From Burkholderiaceae bacterium (GTDB lineage Bacteria > Pseudomonadota > Gammaproteobacteria > Burkholderiales > Burkholderiaceae_C): a stretch of 41,605 bases of DNA. The position numbers were made by a program, and so were the translations under genes. Under the pieces are notes generated by a model that searched no databases, was not told the DNA's origin, and saw only the letters and a program-made list of their open reading frames with translations. Shown here piece by piece: positions 17,133 through 26,042 of the stretch (position 1 is its first letter; the number at the start of each line of letters is the position of its first letter). The stretch covers positions 1-41,605 of the forward strand of contig JAEUOY010000002.1 in assembly GCA_016790515.1 (NCBI GenBank). Direction: 5' to 3'.

Positions 17133-18127
17133 GGCAGCTTCAGTTCGGCATCGCGCGCGAACGGCCATTTGCGGTTGACCTCGTCGACCAGCTGCTGCAC
17201 CTTGCGCAGGCTGGCCTCGACCTCGGCGCGCAGCGCGCCCAGGTCGGTGCTGGCGCTGCGGGCGTCGCTGGCGATCGCCTGGGCATCGGCCAGCACCTTG
17301 TCGACGCGGGTCAGCGAGGCGCGGGCTTCGCCGAGCAGGGCGCCGAGCTGCTCCACCGCCTGGCGCGTCTCGGGCATCAGCCCCTGCGGACCGAAGACCT
17401 GGCTGTCGGCCTTGACGACCAGCGTGTCGGCATGCTGCGCCAGCGCATCGATGCGCGCCAGCAGCGCGTTCGTGCGGTCCAGCGTGGCGAGCAGCCGCTG
17501 CGCATCGGCCTCGTTGCCCAGCAGCAGCCCCAGCGCGCCGCGCGGGCCGCTCAGCCGCCCGGTGGCGGTCTGCAGGTTGGCCAGGCTGCCGGCCAGTGCG
17601 GCGTCGGGCGCGACCATCCGGTTCAGGTTCTGCGTCAGCTCGCGCGCGGCGGCCATCAGCTTCGGGATCTCGGCGCTGGCGTCGCCGGCCAGCACCCGCC
17701 GCTCGGCGTTGTCGGGCAGCGGCGGGTCGCCCAGCACGCCGCTGTAGGCGCGCAGGTTGGTGTTGCCGACCAGGCCACGCACCAGCGTGAACACGCTGGA
17801 CGTGCGCAGCCAGTGCGCGTCCTTGCGCGGCACGTCGATCACGATGCGGGCGCTGCCGTCGGCGCCGAGCTCGATGCGCTTGACCCGGCCGACCGGGAAG
17901 CCCGAGAAGGTCAGGTCCATGCCGACGACCACGCCTTCGGAATCGTCGGCCACCAGCACCAGCCGCTGCGTCGGCTCGAACGCACCCCGGGCATAGAGCA
18001 GGTAGCCGATCGCGCCGCACACCAGCGCGGCCATCAGCAGCAGCAGGCCGGCCGCCTTGGCTTCGAGGTGGGCAACGGCCGGCAGCGTTGGCGCGCCAGG
18101 TGCGGCCGGGGGGACGGGGTCGGTCAT
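17129..18127 (-). CDS. MCE/MlaD-domain lipid-transport protein
   Basis: Protein of 332 residues predicted to bind lipids in the periplasm. One transmembrane segment is seen at about residues 25-47 (AAGLLLLMAALVCGAIGYLL). The MCE domain is at about 53-130 (DDSEGVVVGMDLTFSGFPVG, then RGLVGNTNLRAYSGV). A long C-terminal helical region rich in Ala, Leu and charged residues follows, resembling the coiled tails of PqiB/MlaD-type proteins. The gene is 22 bases downstream of the permease gene and overlaps the lipoprotein gene. The usual ATPase partner is absent. Confidence 0.87.
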   Translation of the reverse strand: MTDPVPPAAPGAPTLPAVAHLEAKAAGLLLLMAALVCGAIGYLLYARGAFEPTQRLVLVADDSEGVVVGMDLTFSGFPVGRVKRIELGADGSARIVIDVPRKDAHWLRTSSVFTLVRGLVGNTNLRAYSGVLGDPPLPDNAERRVLAGDASAEIPKLMAAARELTQNLNRMVAPDAALAGSLANLQTATGRLSGPRGALGLLLGNEADAQRLLATLDRTNALLARIDALAQHADTLVVKADSQVFGPQGLMPETRQAVEQLGALLGEARASLTRVDKVLADAQAIASDARSASTDLGALRAEVEASLRKVQQLVDEVNRKWPFARDAELKLP

Positions 18128-18149
18128 CGGGGCGGTGCTGGCTGAGGGT

Positions 18150-18950
18150 TCAATAGTAGTTGCCGACCAGCGAGGCGGCCTCGATCAGCAGGATGACCAG
18201 GAACATCCGCACCAGGCTCTGCAGTTCGGCGCTGGACCAGCCGCCCGGCCGACGCTCGGCCTGCAGCGCCGAGGCGATCGGGATCAGCGCGACCGCGCCG
18301 GCGAGCAGCAGCACCTTCAGCGCGAAGATCAGCGACACCGCCGGGTCGAAGATGCGGCCGACGGTGCGGGTGTAGCGCTCGAAGCCGCCCAGCGTGACGC
18401 CGTGCACCGACAGGTAGGCCAGCAGCAGGGTCAGCGCGCAGCTGACCGCGGCCAGCAGCAGCACCGCGAACATGCCGGCCAGCACCCGCGGCAGCACCTC
18501 GTCGGCGCGCGGGTCGCAGCCCTGCCGCGCCAGCGCGTCGAAATGGCCCGCGCTGCGCAGCGCGGCGATCTCGGCGGCCATCGGCAGCGTGGCGCGCAGC
18601 GCGGCGAACAGCGCGGCGGCCAGCGGGATCAGCTCGAGCATCAGCACCCGCACGACCATCTCGAGCGCGTACTGCGACAGCCCATAGCTCAGCGCCGTGA
18701 CGGTGACGATGCGGATGATGACCAGGCTGATCAGCGCGCCGACGACGGTGAAGCCGGGCAGCATCGGGGCGCAGACGGCCACCAGATGCCAGGCCAGCTG
18801 CCGGCGGCGTGCCGCGCGGTGGCTGCTCGGCGAGACGGCGAGCACCAGCATCACCGCGCCGAGGTGGACGATCTGCCACCACGAGACGAGGGCCTGCCGC
18901 AGCGCGCCGATCGGGCCGATGCGCTTCGAGGCCGGGTTCGTCGCTGCCAT
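18150..18950 (-). CDS. MlaE/YrbE-family ABC transporter permease
   Basis: Integral membrane protein of 266 residues with several hydrophobic helices (LGAVMLVLAV, PGFTVVGALISLVIIRIV, MFAVLLLAAVSCALTLLLAYL, LIFALKVLLLAGAVALIP). The segment AEIAALRSAGHFDALARQG corresponds to the cytoplasmic coupling region of MlaE proteins, where EIDAL is typical; here the motif is EIAAL, a mild departure. The start ATG at 18950 is preferred because upstream extensions are Pro/Arg-rich and not family-like. It heads the permease-MCE-lipoprotein unit, divergent from the cyclodeaminase-like gene. In related operons an MlaF-type ATPase gene is expected, but there is no room for one here. Confidence 0.82.
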   Translation of the reverse strand: MAATNPASKRIGPIGALRQALVSWWQIVHLGAVMLVLAVSPSSHRAARRRQLAWHLVAVCAPMLPGFTVVGALISLVIIRIVTVTALSYGLSQYALEMVVRVLMLELIPLAAALFAALRATLPMAAEIAALRSAGHFDALARQGCDPRADEVLPRVLAGMFAVLLLAAVSCALTLLLAYLSVHGVTLGGFERYTRTVGRIFDPAVSLIFALKVLLLAGAVALIPIASALQAERRPGGWSSAELQSLVRMFLVILLIEAASLVGNYY

Positions 18951-19036
18951 GCCCGATGATAGGCAAGGGTCGCGGTGGGCCTGGCCGCGCCGAGGCGGTC
19001 CGGCTGGCGTCGCCGATGGGTGTTCGGGAGGTGGTG

Positions 19037-19996
19037 ATGCGGGTTTTCGATGAGGCGTCGACACGCGCCGCGTTGCCGTTCGATCGGCTGATCCCTGCGC
19101 TGCGCGCGATGTTCGTCGCCGGCTGTGAGGTGCCGCGCCGCCATGTGCACGAGCTTCAGCCGGGCGATCCGCAGGGCGTCACCTCGCTGCTGATGCCGGC
19201 CTGGCAGCCGGATGGCGGCTACGGCGTGAAGATCGTCAACATCGCGCCCGGCAACGCCGCCCGGGGCCTGGCCGGCCTGCATGCGAGCTACCTGCTGCAC
19301 GACGCGCGCACCGGCGTGCCGCTGGCGCTGATCGATGGCGACCAGATCACCGCGCGCCGCACCGCCGCCGCGTCGGCGCTGGCGGCGTCGACCCTGGCCC
19401 GCGACGACGCGCGGCAGTTGCTGGTGGTCGGCGCCGGACGAGTCGCCGCGCTGCTGCCCGAGGCCTACCGGGTGGTGCGCGGCATCGATCGCGTCGCCGT
19501 CTGGGCCCGCCGGCCGGCCGCCGCCGAGGCGCTGGCACGGGCCTGGCGCGACCAGGGGCTGGTCGCCGAGGCCGCTGCCGACCTGGCCGGCGCGGTGCGC
19601 GAGGCCGACATCGTCAGCTGCGCGACGCTGGCCACCGCGCCGCTGGTGCAGGGCCGCTGGCTGCGGCCGGGCAGCCACCTAGACCTGATCGGCGGCTTCA
19701 CGCCGGCGATGCGCGAAGCCGACGACGACTGCTTTCGCGGCGCGGCTGTCTTCGTCGACACCGACGAGGCGCTGGCCAAGAGTGGCGACCTGCTCGGGCC
19801 GATCGCGCGCGGGGTGTTCGCGGCCGGCGATGTCCGGGCCCGGCTCGACGAACTGTGCCGCGGCGCGCACCCCGGGCGGCGCGACGAGACCGAGCGCACG
19901 GTGTTCAAGTCGGTCGGCACCGGGCTGGAGGACCTGGCTGCGGCGTTGCTGGCGTTCGCCGGCACGGGAAGTTCGCCCGCCGGGCAAACGGCATGA
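19037..19996 (+). CDS. Ornithine cyclodeaminase / mu-crystallin family protein
   Basis: NAD(P)-dependent enzyme family member of 319 residues. Relatives include ornithine cyclodeaminase, delta-1-pyrroline-2-carboxylate reductase and ketimine reductases. Seen: SLLMPAWQPDGGYGVKIVNI near the N terminus, ALIDGDQITARRTAAASALA, the dinucleotide-binding segment LLVVGAGRVAALLPEA, and the HLDLIGGFTPAMREADDDCF block. GGGAGG at 19026-19031 supports ATG 19037. The downstream phosphatase gene begins 14 bases after the stop. The actual substrate cannot be chosen from sequence; the divergence from the MCE cassette gives no hint. Confidence 0.85.
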   Translation: MRVFDEASTRAALPFDRLIPALRAMFVAGCEVPRRHVHELQPGDPQGVTSLLMPAWQPDGGYGVKIVNIAPGNAARGLAGLHASYLLHDARTGVPLALIDGDQITARRTAAASALAASTLARDDARQLLVVGAGRVAALLPEAYRVVRGIDRVAVWARRPAAAEALARAWRDQGLVAEAAADLAGAVREADIVSCATLATAPLVQGRWLRPGSHLDLIGGFTPAMREADDDCFRGAAVFVDTDEALAKSGDLLGPIARGVFAAGDVRARLDELCRGAHPGRRDETERTVFKSVGTGLEDLAAALLAFAGTGSSPAGQTA

Positions 19997-20010
19997 CAGG
20001 GGATCTGGTG

Positions 20011-20697
20011 ATGAGGATCCGGTCTGGGTTGGTCGGCTTGCCGGCAAGGACTGCGTCGACGGCGCGGCGCTTCGGTGTCGTCGTCTCGCTGGTGCTGCTC
20101 GGCTGCGGCCAGCCGGCATCGGCGAACGAGCCGCCGGCGATCGCCAATGCCCAGTCGTCGGCACCGGCCGCGGCGGCGGCGCTGCAGGGCCAGCCGCTGG
20201 TCGAGGCACTCCGGCGCGGCGGCTGGGTCGTGTATTTCCGCCACACGGCCACCGATTTCTCCAGGAACGATGCCGCGATGCGTGGCTACGACGACTGCGC
20301 CAACCAGCGCCTGCTGTCGCCGCAGGGCCGGCGCGACGCGGCCGAGATCGGCCAGCACATCCGCGGGATGGGCCTGCCGGTCGGCGAGGCGCTGGCCAGC
20401 CCGTTCTGCCGCACGCTGGAGCATGCCCGGCTGATGCTGCCCGGCGTGGTGCCTCGCCACGAGATCCGCGAGGCCGAGGGCGGTGACTACGCCGGCCTGA
20501 AGCGCCTGCTGGCCAGCCCGGTGGCGGCCGGCGGCAACCGCTGGATCGTCGGCCACGGCACGCCGTTTCGCGCGGTGGCCGGGCCGCCGCACCTGGCCGA
20601 AGGCGAGGCCGTGGTGATCCGGCCGGAGGTCACCGGCTGGACCGTCGTGGCCCGGCTGAACGTGGCCGACTGGCAGGCGCTGCCGCCGGGGCGCTGA
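20011..20697 (+). CDS. Histidine phosphatase family protein, probable lipoprotein
   Basis: Branch-1 histidine phosphatase-like protein of 228 residues. An N-terminal hydrophobic stretch ends in a candidate lipobox VLLGC (Cys32), so export as a lipoprotein is likely. The phosphate-binding motif reads FRHTATDFSR (RHT with the phospho-acceptor His78 where RHG or RHA is usual). The SPFCRTLEHARL block supplies the second arginine, and WIVGHGTPF gives the second histidine. The ATG at 20011 has AGGGGA 7 bases upstream and is chosen over ATG 19993, which overlaps the previous stop but lacks a ribosome-binding site. Substrate unknown. Confidence 0.84.
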   Translation: MRIRSGLVGLPARTASTARRFGVVVSLVLLGCGQPASANEPPAIANAQSSAPAAAAALQGQPLVEALRRGGWVVYFRHTATDFSRNDAAMRGYDDCANQRLLSPQGRRDAAEIGQHIRGMGLPVGEALASPFCRTLEHARLMLPGVVPRHEIREAEGGDYAGLKRLLASPVAAGGNRWIVGHGTPFRAVAGPPHLAEGEAVVIRPEVTGWTVVARLNVADWQALPPGR

Positions 20698-20716
20698 CCG
20701 CGCAGAATCGCCGGCC

Positions 20717-21727
20717 ATGGATTCCCTGTCACAGATCGCGCTGGGCGCGGCGGTCGGCGTCGCGGCGATGGGCCGGCGCACGGCGGTCTGGAAAGCGGCC
20801 TTGTGGGGCGCGGTCGCCGGCACGCTGCCCGACCTGGACGTGCTGATCGACCACGGCGACCCGATCCGCAACATGGTGCTGCACCGCGCCGAGACCCATG
20901 CGCCGTTCTGGCTGACGCTGTTCTCGCTGCCGATGGCGCTGGCGGTGGCGCGGCTGCATGCCGATCTGGCGCAGTGGCGGCGCTGGTGGCTGGCGATCTG
21001 GCTGGCGCTGGTGACGCACCCGCTGCTCGACGCGATGACGGTCTACGGCACCCAGCTCGCGCTGCCGTTCTCGAACCACCCGTTCGGCGTCGGCAGCGTC
21101 TTCATCATCGACCCGCTGTACACGCTGCCGCTGCTGGCCGGCACCGGCTGGGCGCTGGCGCGTCGCGGGCTCGGCCGCGGCCTGGCGGCCAACGCGGCCG
21201 GGCTGCTGCTCAGCACCGCCTACCTGGGCTGGGGCGTGGTCGCGCAGCAGCAGGTCGAGCGCATCGCCCGCGCCTCGCTGGCCGCCCAGGGCATTGCCGC
21301 CGAACGCGTGCTGGTCACGCCGGCGCCGTTCAACACGCTGTTGTGGCGGGTGGTCGCGGTGGCAGGCGACGCCTACCACGAGGGTTTCCACTCGCTGCTC
21401 GATGCCCAGCCCCGGATGCCCTTCGACCGCTTCGACCGCGGCGCGGCGCTGATGCCCGAGGTTCGCGGCATAGACGGCGTGCAGCGCATCGCCGCGTTCA
21501 GCAAGGGCTTCTACCGGCTGCGGCAGGTCGGCGCCCGGGTCGTGATCACCGACCTGCGCATGGGCCAGGAGCCGGCCTACGTCTTCAGCTTCGCGGTGGC
21601 CGACCGGCACAGCGCGGCGGTGCCGCTGGCGATGCCCGAGCCCATCGGCGCCCGCATCGACATCGCGCGCGGGCTGCCCTGGCTGTGGCGTCGCATGCTC
21701 GGCGAGCCGCTGCCGCCGCCGCGCTGA
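20717..21727 (+). CDS. Membrane-bound metal-dependent hydrolase (YdjM/DUF457 family)
   Basis: Protein of 336 residues. The start MDSLSQIALGAAVGVAAMG and the motif LPDLDVLIDHG, followed by HRAETHAPF and THPLLDAMTVYG, are the conserved metal-ligand-like His/Asp blocks of the LexA-binding, inner-membrane-associated hydrolase family. Several hydrophobic helices are present (PFWLTLFSLPMALAVARL, WWLAIWLALV, PLYTLPLLAGTGWALA, AAGLLLSTAYLGWG), then a soluble C-terminal half. Biochemical role is not established for most members. It follows the phosphatase gene by 19 bases and converges with the CopD-like gene. Confidence 0.87.
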   Translation: MDSLSQIALGAAVGVAAMGRRTAVWKAALWGAVAGTLPDLDVLIDHGDPIRNMVLHRAETHAPFWLTLFSLPMALAVARLHADLAQWRRWWLAIWLALVTHPLLDAMTVYGTQLALPFSNHPFGVGSVFIIDPLYTLPLLAGTGWALARRGLGRGLAANAAGLLLSTAYLGWGVVAQQQVERIARASLAAQGIAAERVLVTPAPFNTLLWRVVAVAGDAYHEGFHSLLDAQPRMPFDRFDRGAALMPEVRGIDGVQRIAAFSKGFYRLRQVGARVVITDLRMGQEPAYVFSFAVADRHSAAVPLAMPEPIGARIDIARGLPWLWRRMLGEPLPPPR

Positions 21728-21745
21728 GCGTTCGAGTGCTGCGGC

Positions 21746-22222
21746 TCACAGCGGCCGCCCGAGCAGCGTGACCACGACGATCAGCGTGCCCAGCGCCAGG
21801 TTGACGCCGACCCACTGCCGGATCCGGCCGAGCGCGGCGCCGCCGGCAGGCGCGTCGCCGGCACCCAGCGCCCGGGTCAGCCGCTTGTACAGCACGAAGC
21901 GGATGTGCAGGAAGATCGCCACCATCAGCGTGCCCAGCACCGCCATCACCGTCCACGGCCAGGGCAGCGCCGAGGTGCCGCCGGACACGGCCGCCTGCCT
22001 TGCGGCGTGCCCCAGCATCCCCAGGCCGCTGAGCAGCGCCAGCAGCGACGCCGCCAGCACCGCGCCGAAGAACCGGCCCAGCACCTGGTGCATCAGGCGC
22101 AGCCGCAGCGGCGGCTCGAGCGTCGCCACGGCCGGCCGCAGGAAGAATTGGGCGAAGACCATGCCGCCGACCCAGACGATGATCGCCAGCAGGTGAACGG
22201 TCTTCAGCGCGGCGTAGGTCAT
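21746..22222 (-). CDS. CopD-like small integral membrane protein
   Basis: Protein of 158 residues with about four transmembrane helices. The first, TVHLLAIIVWVGGMVFAQFF, carries the conserved His and Trp seen in CopD-family and related haem/copper membrane proteins. Later helices are in LAASLLALLSGLGML, WPWTVMAVLGTLMVAIFLHI and VGVNLALGTLIVVVTLL. Copper handling has not been shown for such stand-alone versions, so the family name rather than a function is given. It lies 23 bases downstream of the acyl-CoA dehydrogenase gene and may be cotranscribed with it. Confidence 0.78.
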   Translation of the reverse strand: MTYAALKTVHLLAIIVWVGGMVFAQFFLRPAVATLEPPLRLRLMHQVLGRFFGAVLAASLLALLSGLGMLGHAARQAAVSGGTSALPWPWTVMAVLGTLMVAIFLHIRFVLYKRLTRALGAGDAPAGGAALGRIRQWVGVNLALGTLIVVVTLLGRPL

Positions 22223-22245
22223 CGGCGGGTCTCGGCAGCGGCGGG

Positions 22246-23421
22246 TCAGTACGACTTCGGCAGCCCCAGCACCTTCTCGGCGATGAAGCACAGGATCAGC
22301 TGCGGGCTGACCGGCGCCAGCCGCGGGATCCAGGCCTCGCGCAGGTAGCGCTCGATGTGGTATTCCTTCGCGTAGCCCATGCCGCCGTGGGTGAACATCG
22401 CGTTCTCGCAGGCCCGCCAGCAGGCTTCGGCGCCGAGGTATTTCGCGGCGTTGGCCTCGGCGGCGCAGGGCCGGTGGCTGTCGTACAGCGCCGCCGCCTT
22501 GTGCACCATCAGGTGCGCGGCCTCGAGCTCCATCCAGTTCCTCGCCAGCGGGTGGGCGATGCCCTGGTTCTGGCCGATCGGCCGGTCGAACACGATGCGT
22601 TCCTTCGCATAGGCCGCCGCCCGCGCGAGCGCCGCGCGGCCCAGCCCGATCGCCTCGGCGCCGATCAGGATGCGCTCGGGGTTCAGCCCGTGCAGGATGT
22701 AGGCGAAGCCCTGGCCTTCCTCGCCGATGCGGTCCTCGACCGGGACGCGCAGGTCGTCGATGAACAACTGGTTGCTGTCGACCGCCTTGCGGCCCATCTT
22801 CGGGATCTCGTGCACCGCGATCGCCGTGCGGTCCAGCGCCGTATAGAACAGGCTCAGCCCCTCGGTGCCGGTGCACTGGTCCTGCGGCGTGGTGCGCGCC
22901 AGCAGCAGGATGCGGTTGGCCACCTGCGCGGTGCTGATCCACAGCTTCTGGCCCGAGACGCGGTAGTGGTCGCCCATCTTGTCGACACCCCGCACGGCCC
23001 TGGTCTTCAAGCCCAGCGTGTTCAGCCCGCTGTCGGGCTCGGTGACGCCGAAGCAGGCCTTGTCATGGCCGGCGATCAGCGGCGGCAGCCAGCGCGCCTT
23101 CTGCGCGTCGCTGCCGAAGACCACCGCCGGGTGCAGCCCGAAGATGTTCATGTGCACGGCAGACGCACCCGACAGCCCGGCGCCGGTGGCGGCGATCGTG
23201 TGCATCATCAGCGCCGCCTCGGTGATGCCGAGACCGGCACCACCGTAGGCCGGCGGCATCGCGATGCCCAGCCAGCCGGCCTGCGCCAGCGCCTGGTGGA
23301 AATCGTGCGGGAAGCCGCCTTCGGTGTCGCGCTGTAGCCAGTAGTCGGCGTCGAAGGGCGCGCACAGCCGCTCGATCGCGGCCACGATCTGCTGCTGGTC
23401 GTCGCTGAGCTGGAAGTCCAT
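22246..23421 (-). CDS. Acyl-CoA dehydrogenase
   Basis: FAD-dependent acyl-CoA dehydrogenase of 391 residues, catalysing alpha,beta-desaturation of an acyl-CoA and passing electrons to ETF. Seen: the N-terminal helical domain, ACFGVTEPDSGLNTLGLKT (FAD-binding loop), SGQKLWISTAQVANRILLLA, the ERIVFDRPIGQNQGIAH block, and THGGMGYAKEYHIERYLREA near the C terminus. Chain-length preference cannot be read from sequence. It is divergent from the acyl-CoA synthetase with a 111-base shared upstream region, a pairing that suggests a common fatty or branched acyl substrate. Confidence 0.93.
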   Translation of the reverse strand: MDFQLSDDQQQIVAAIERLCAPFDADYWLQRDTEGGFPHDFHQALAQAGWLGIAMPPAYGGAGLGITEAALMMHTIAATGAGLSGASAVHMNIFGLHPAVVFGSDAQKARWLPPLIAGHDKACFGVTEPDSGLNTLGLKTRAVRGVDKMGDHYRVSGQKLWISTAQVANRILLLARTTPQDQCTGTEGLSLFYTALDRTAIAVHEIPKMGRKAVDSNQLFIDDLRVPVEDRIGEEGQGFAYILHGLNPERILIGAEAIGLGRAALARAAAYAKERIVFDRPIGQNQGIAHPLARNWMELEAAHLMVHKAAALYDSHRPCAAEANAAKYLGAEACWRACENAMFTHGGMGYAKEYHIERYLREAWIPRLAPVSPQLILCFIAEKVLGLPKSY

Positions 23422-23532
23422 CGCCGCAGGGTAGGTCGGCCGGCGCCGCGCCGCTGACGCGCAAGCGACGGGGCCGACCGGGTGTTTTCACGCATCATCG
23501 CCGGTTTTCCCAGGCCACCGGAGACGCCCGCC

Positions 23533-25167
23533 ATGCAATCCACGATGATGAACGTGCCGCTGTCGATCCATCATTTCCTCGAACGCGCCGGCACGATCTT
23601 CGAACGCAACACGATCGTCTCGCGGCTGCCCGACAAGAGCCTGCGCCGCCATACCTACGGCCAATGGCACCGGCGCACCTTGCAGTTGGCATCGGCGCTG
23701 CAGCGCGCCGGGCTGAACAAGGGCGACCGCGTCGCCACGCTGTGCTGGAACCACCATGCCCACCTGGAGGCGTACTTCGGCATCCCGGCGGCCGGCGGCG
23801 TGATGCACACGCTGAACCTGCGGCTGTCGCCCGACGAGATCGGCTGGATCGCCGCCGATGCGAAGGACCGCTTCCTGATCGTCGACGACGTGCTGCTGCC
23901 GCTGTACCGGCAAATGGCCCACCTGCATGCCTTCGAGAAGGTGCTGGTGTTCCCGTTCTCCGGCGCCGCGGTGCCGGCCGACTTGGCCGACTACGAGATC
24001 TTCATCGCCGGCGGCGATGCGGAGGGCTTCGCGCCGGCGGAGCACGACGAGAACGATCCCGTAGCGATCTGCTACACCAGCGGCACCACCGGCCGGCCCA
24101 AGGGCGTGGCCTAGTCGCACCGCTCGACCGTGCTGCACACGTTGGTCGGCTGCCTGGGCGACCACTGGGGGCTGCGCGGCAACGACGTGGTGATGCCGGT
24201 GACGCCGATGTTCCACGCCAACAGCTGGGGCATGCCGTACGGCGCGGTGATGATGGGCGCCAGGCTGGTGTTCCCCGGCCCGCACCTGCACCCCGACGAC
24301 CTGCTCGACCTGATGCAGCTCGAGCCGCCAACCTTGTCGCTGGGCGTGCCGACGATCTGGATGAGCCTGATCCAGACCTACGACCGCGCCCAGGTCGAGA
24401 CGCCGGGGCGCTGGACGCTGCCGAAGGGCATGCGCTCGCTGGTCGGCGGCGCGGCGGTGCCCGAGGTGCTGATCCGCGCCTTCGACAAGCACGGCATCTG
24501 GATCATGCAGGGCTGGGGCATGACCGAGACCTCGCCGATCGCCACCGTCAGCTACCCGCGCGCCGAGTTGAAGGACGCCTCGGCCGACGAGCGCTACCGC
24601 CGCGCCGCGATGGCCGGCACCGTGGCGCCGCTGGTGCAGCTGCGGCTGAAGACCGACGACGGCAGCATCGCGCCCTGGGACGGCAGGACGATGGGCGAGA
24701 TCCAGGTGCGCGGGCCCTTCATCACCGGCCGCTACCACGAGGTGCCGGTCAGCGAGGACAAGTTCACCGCGGATGAACTGGGCAACACCTGGCTGCGCAC
24801 CGGCGACGTCGCGACGATGGACGAACTGGGCTTCCTGCGCATCACCGACCGCACCAAGGACCTGATCAAGAGCGGCGGCGAGTGGATCAGCAGCGTCGAC
24901 GTCGAGAACATGCTGATGTCGCACCCGGCGGTGTCCGAGGCCGCGGTCATCGCGATCCCCGACGAGAAGTGGAGCGAGCGGCCGCTGGCCTGCATCGTGC
25001 TGAAGCCCGGCCAGACGGTCGACGGCGCGGCGCTGAACGCGCTGATGCTCGAGCGCGGCTTCGCCAGGTGGCAATGCCCGGAGCGCTACGAGTTCATCGC
25101 CGCGATCCCGCGCACCTCGACCGGCAAGTTCTGGAAGCTGAAGCTGCGGGAGATGTTTCCGAAGTGA
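23533..25167 (+). pseudogene. Acyl-CoA synthetase (AMP-forming) interrupted by an in-frame amber codon
   Basis: Adenylate-forming enzyme that would be 544 residues if read through. The first part ends in YTSGTTGRPKGVA followed by TAG at 24112-24114. The same frame then continues without interruption as SHRSTVLHTLVG through HANSWGMPYG, GWGMTETSP, the TGDVATMDELGFLRITDRTK block and the C-terminal TSTGKFWKLKLRE. Relatives read KGVVYSHRS, so TAG replaces a tyrosine codon, most simply TAC to TAG. Both halves keep normal codon use and no frameshift is seen, which suggests a recent nonsense mutation or a sequencing error. TAG is an ordinary stop elsewhere in the window. The start ATG at 23533 precedes the family-like NVPLSIHHFLERA. 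An internal GTG at 24130 could start a second piece, but that would lack the ATP-binding loop. Confidence 0.88.
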
Positions 25168-25523
25168 CGGTCGGGCTGGTTCGCGCCGGGCGTCGGGTCC
25201 GGCGGCCTGACCGGCCTCGCCCGGGCGGTCGCCGGCAGGCCTGGGGTGGCGGGATCGGCGTGCTGTTCTCGTTGGCGGATTGCGCCGGGATCGAGGCGGC
25301 GGCGCGGCGCCGACGGCGGCCGCAGCACATCGGGGTTCTCGTCGATCGACAGCCGGCCACGCGGCCGGGACCACCACCGGCCGGCGGCCGGTGGTGCGAT
25401 GCCCGAGCAGCGCGCCCGTTGACCGGCACCGGGATCGCCGTCGTGAACGGGGTATGCCGACCTTGGCGAAACATCCGTTGTCTCGAAGCGGCAGCCGTGA
25501 AGCCGCCGGTCGAGCCGCCTGCT
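25168..25523. other. 356-base intergenic stretch without a supported gene
   Basis: Between the acyl-CoA synthetase and the DUF1801 gene, open frames exist on both strands, but they are Arg/Pro-rich, match nothing I recognise and show no ribosome-binding site. The only notable structure is the near-continuous palindrome at 25372-25396. The region marks the border between core-like sequence on the left and the patch of small accessory genes on the right. Confidence 0.6.
25372..25396. repeat. Perfect 12-base inverted repeat with one-base centre
   Basis: The arms CACCACCGGCCG (25372-25383) and CGGCCGGTGGTG (25385-25396) are exact reverse complements around a single G. As RNA this is a strong hairpin with an 11-base stem. 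No T run follows on either strand. It could act as a bidirectional transcription barrier between the convergent synthetase and DUF1801 genes, or be a REP-like element; one copy only was noticed in the window. Confidence 0.6.
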
Positions 25524-25988
25524 CTAGGCCGTGCGTCCACCGAGGCTCCGCTCGTAGCCTTCGATCCACTGATTCGGAGTGACCTTGCCGGCCAGCCTGC
25601 CGATCAGGTCGAAGGGGATGTCCTCGGGCTTCCTGTAGCGGATGCAGCTCTTGCCCATGTCGAGCTTCCTTGGGCTGGCCTTGGCGTGCTCGGACCTGAA
25701 CCAGGCGAGCAGCTTGGGATCGGCATAGATCCCCATGTGATACACGGCGATGTGCGCCTTCTGCGACGCCAGCGCCAGGAACGGCAGCGGCTGGGCGCGA
25801 TCGGTGTGGTAGCCGGCCGGGTAAAGCGAGTGCGGCACGACATAGCCAACCATTCCCCACTGCATCTGCTCGACGAAGCCTGGGGGCAGGTTCTTCGTGA
25901 TCTCGGCCCGCAGGCGGCCAAGTGCCGCCTGCCGCTCGGGCGGCAGTTCGGCGAGGTAGCCGTCGACCGTCGTCGCCTTGTACTGCAT
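25524..25988 (-). CDS. DUF1801 domain-containing protein
   Basis: Protein of 154 residues with the DUF1801 (YdhG-like) pattern: YLAELPPERQAALGRLRAEI at the N terminus, EQMQWGMVGYVVP, PLPFLALASQKAHIAVYHMG, and the C-terminal KSCIRYRKPEDIPFDLIG block. Members have a frataxin-like fold, and their role is not settled. The gene stands alone, with a pseudogene remnant upstream on the other strand. Codon use is slightly less GC-biased than in the isc or tol genes, in keeping with an accessory patch. Confidence 0.85.
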   Translation of the reverse strand: MQYKATTVDGYLAELPPERQAALGRLRAEITKNLPPGFVEQMQWGMVGYVVPHSLYPAGYHTDRAQPLPFLALASQKAHIAVYHMGIYADPKLLAWFRSEHAKASPRKLDMGKSCIRYRKPEDIPFDLIGRLAGKVTPNQWIEGYERSLGGRTA

Positions 25989-26042
25989 GAGACCCGCCCT
26001 TCCTGCGATGCTGCCGTCCCGCGAATCGACAGGCGTCAGTCT

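Noticed and set aside
25094-25540. Open frames in the intergenic stretch after the acyl-CoA synthetase
   Set aside because: Arg/Pro-rich low-complexity translations without ribosome-binding site or family match.
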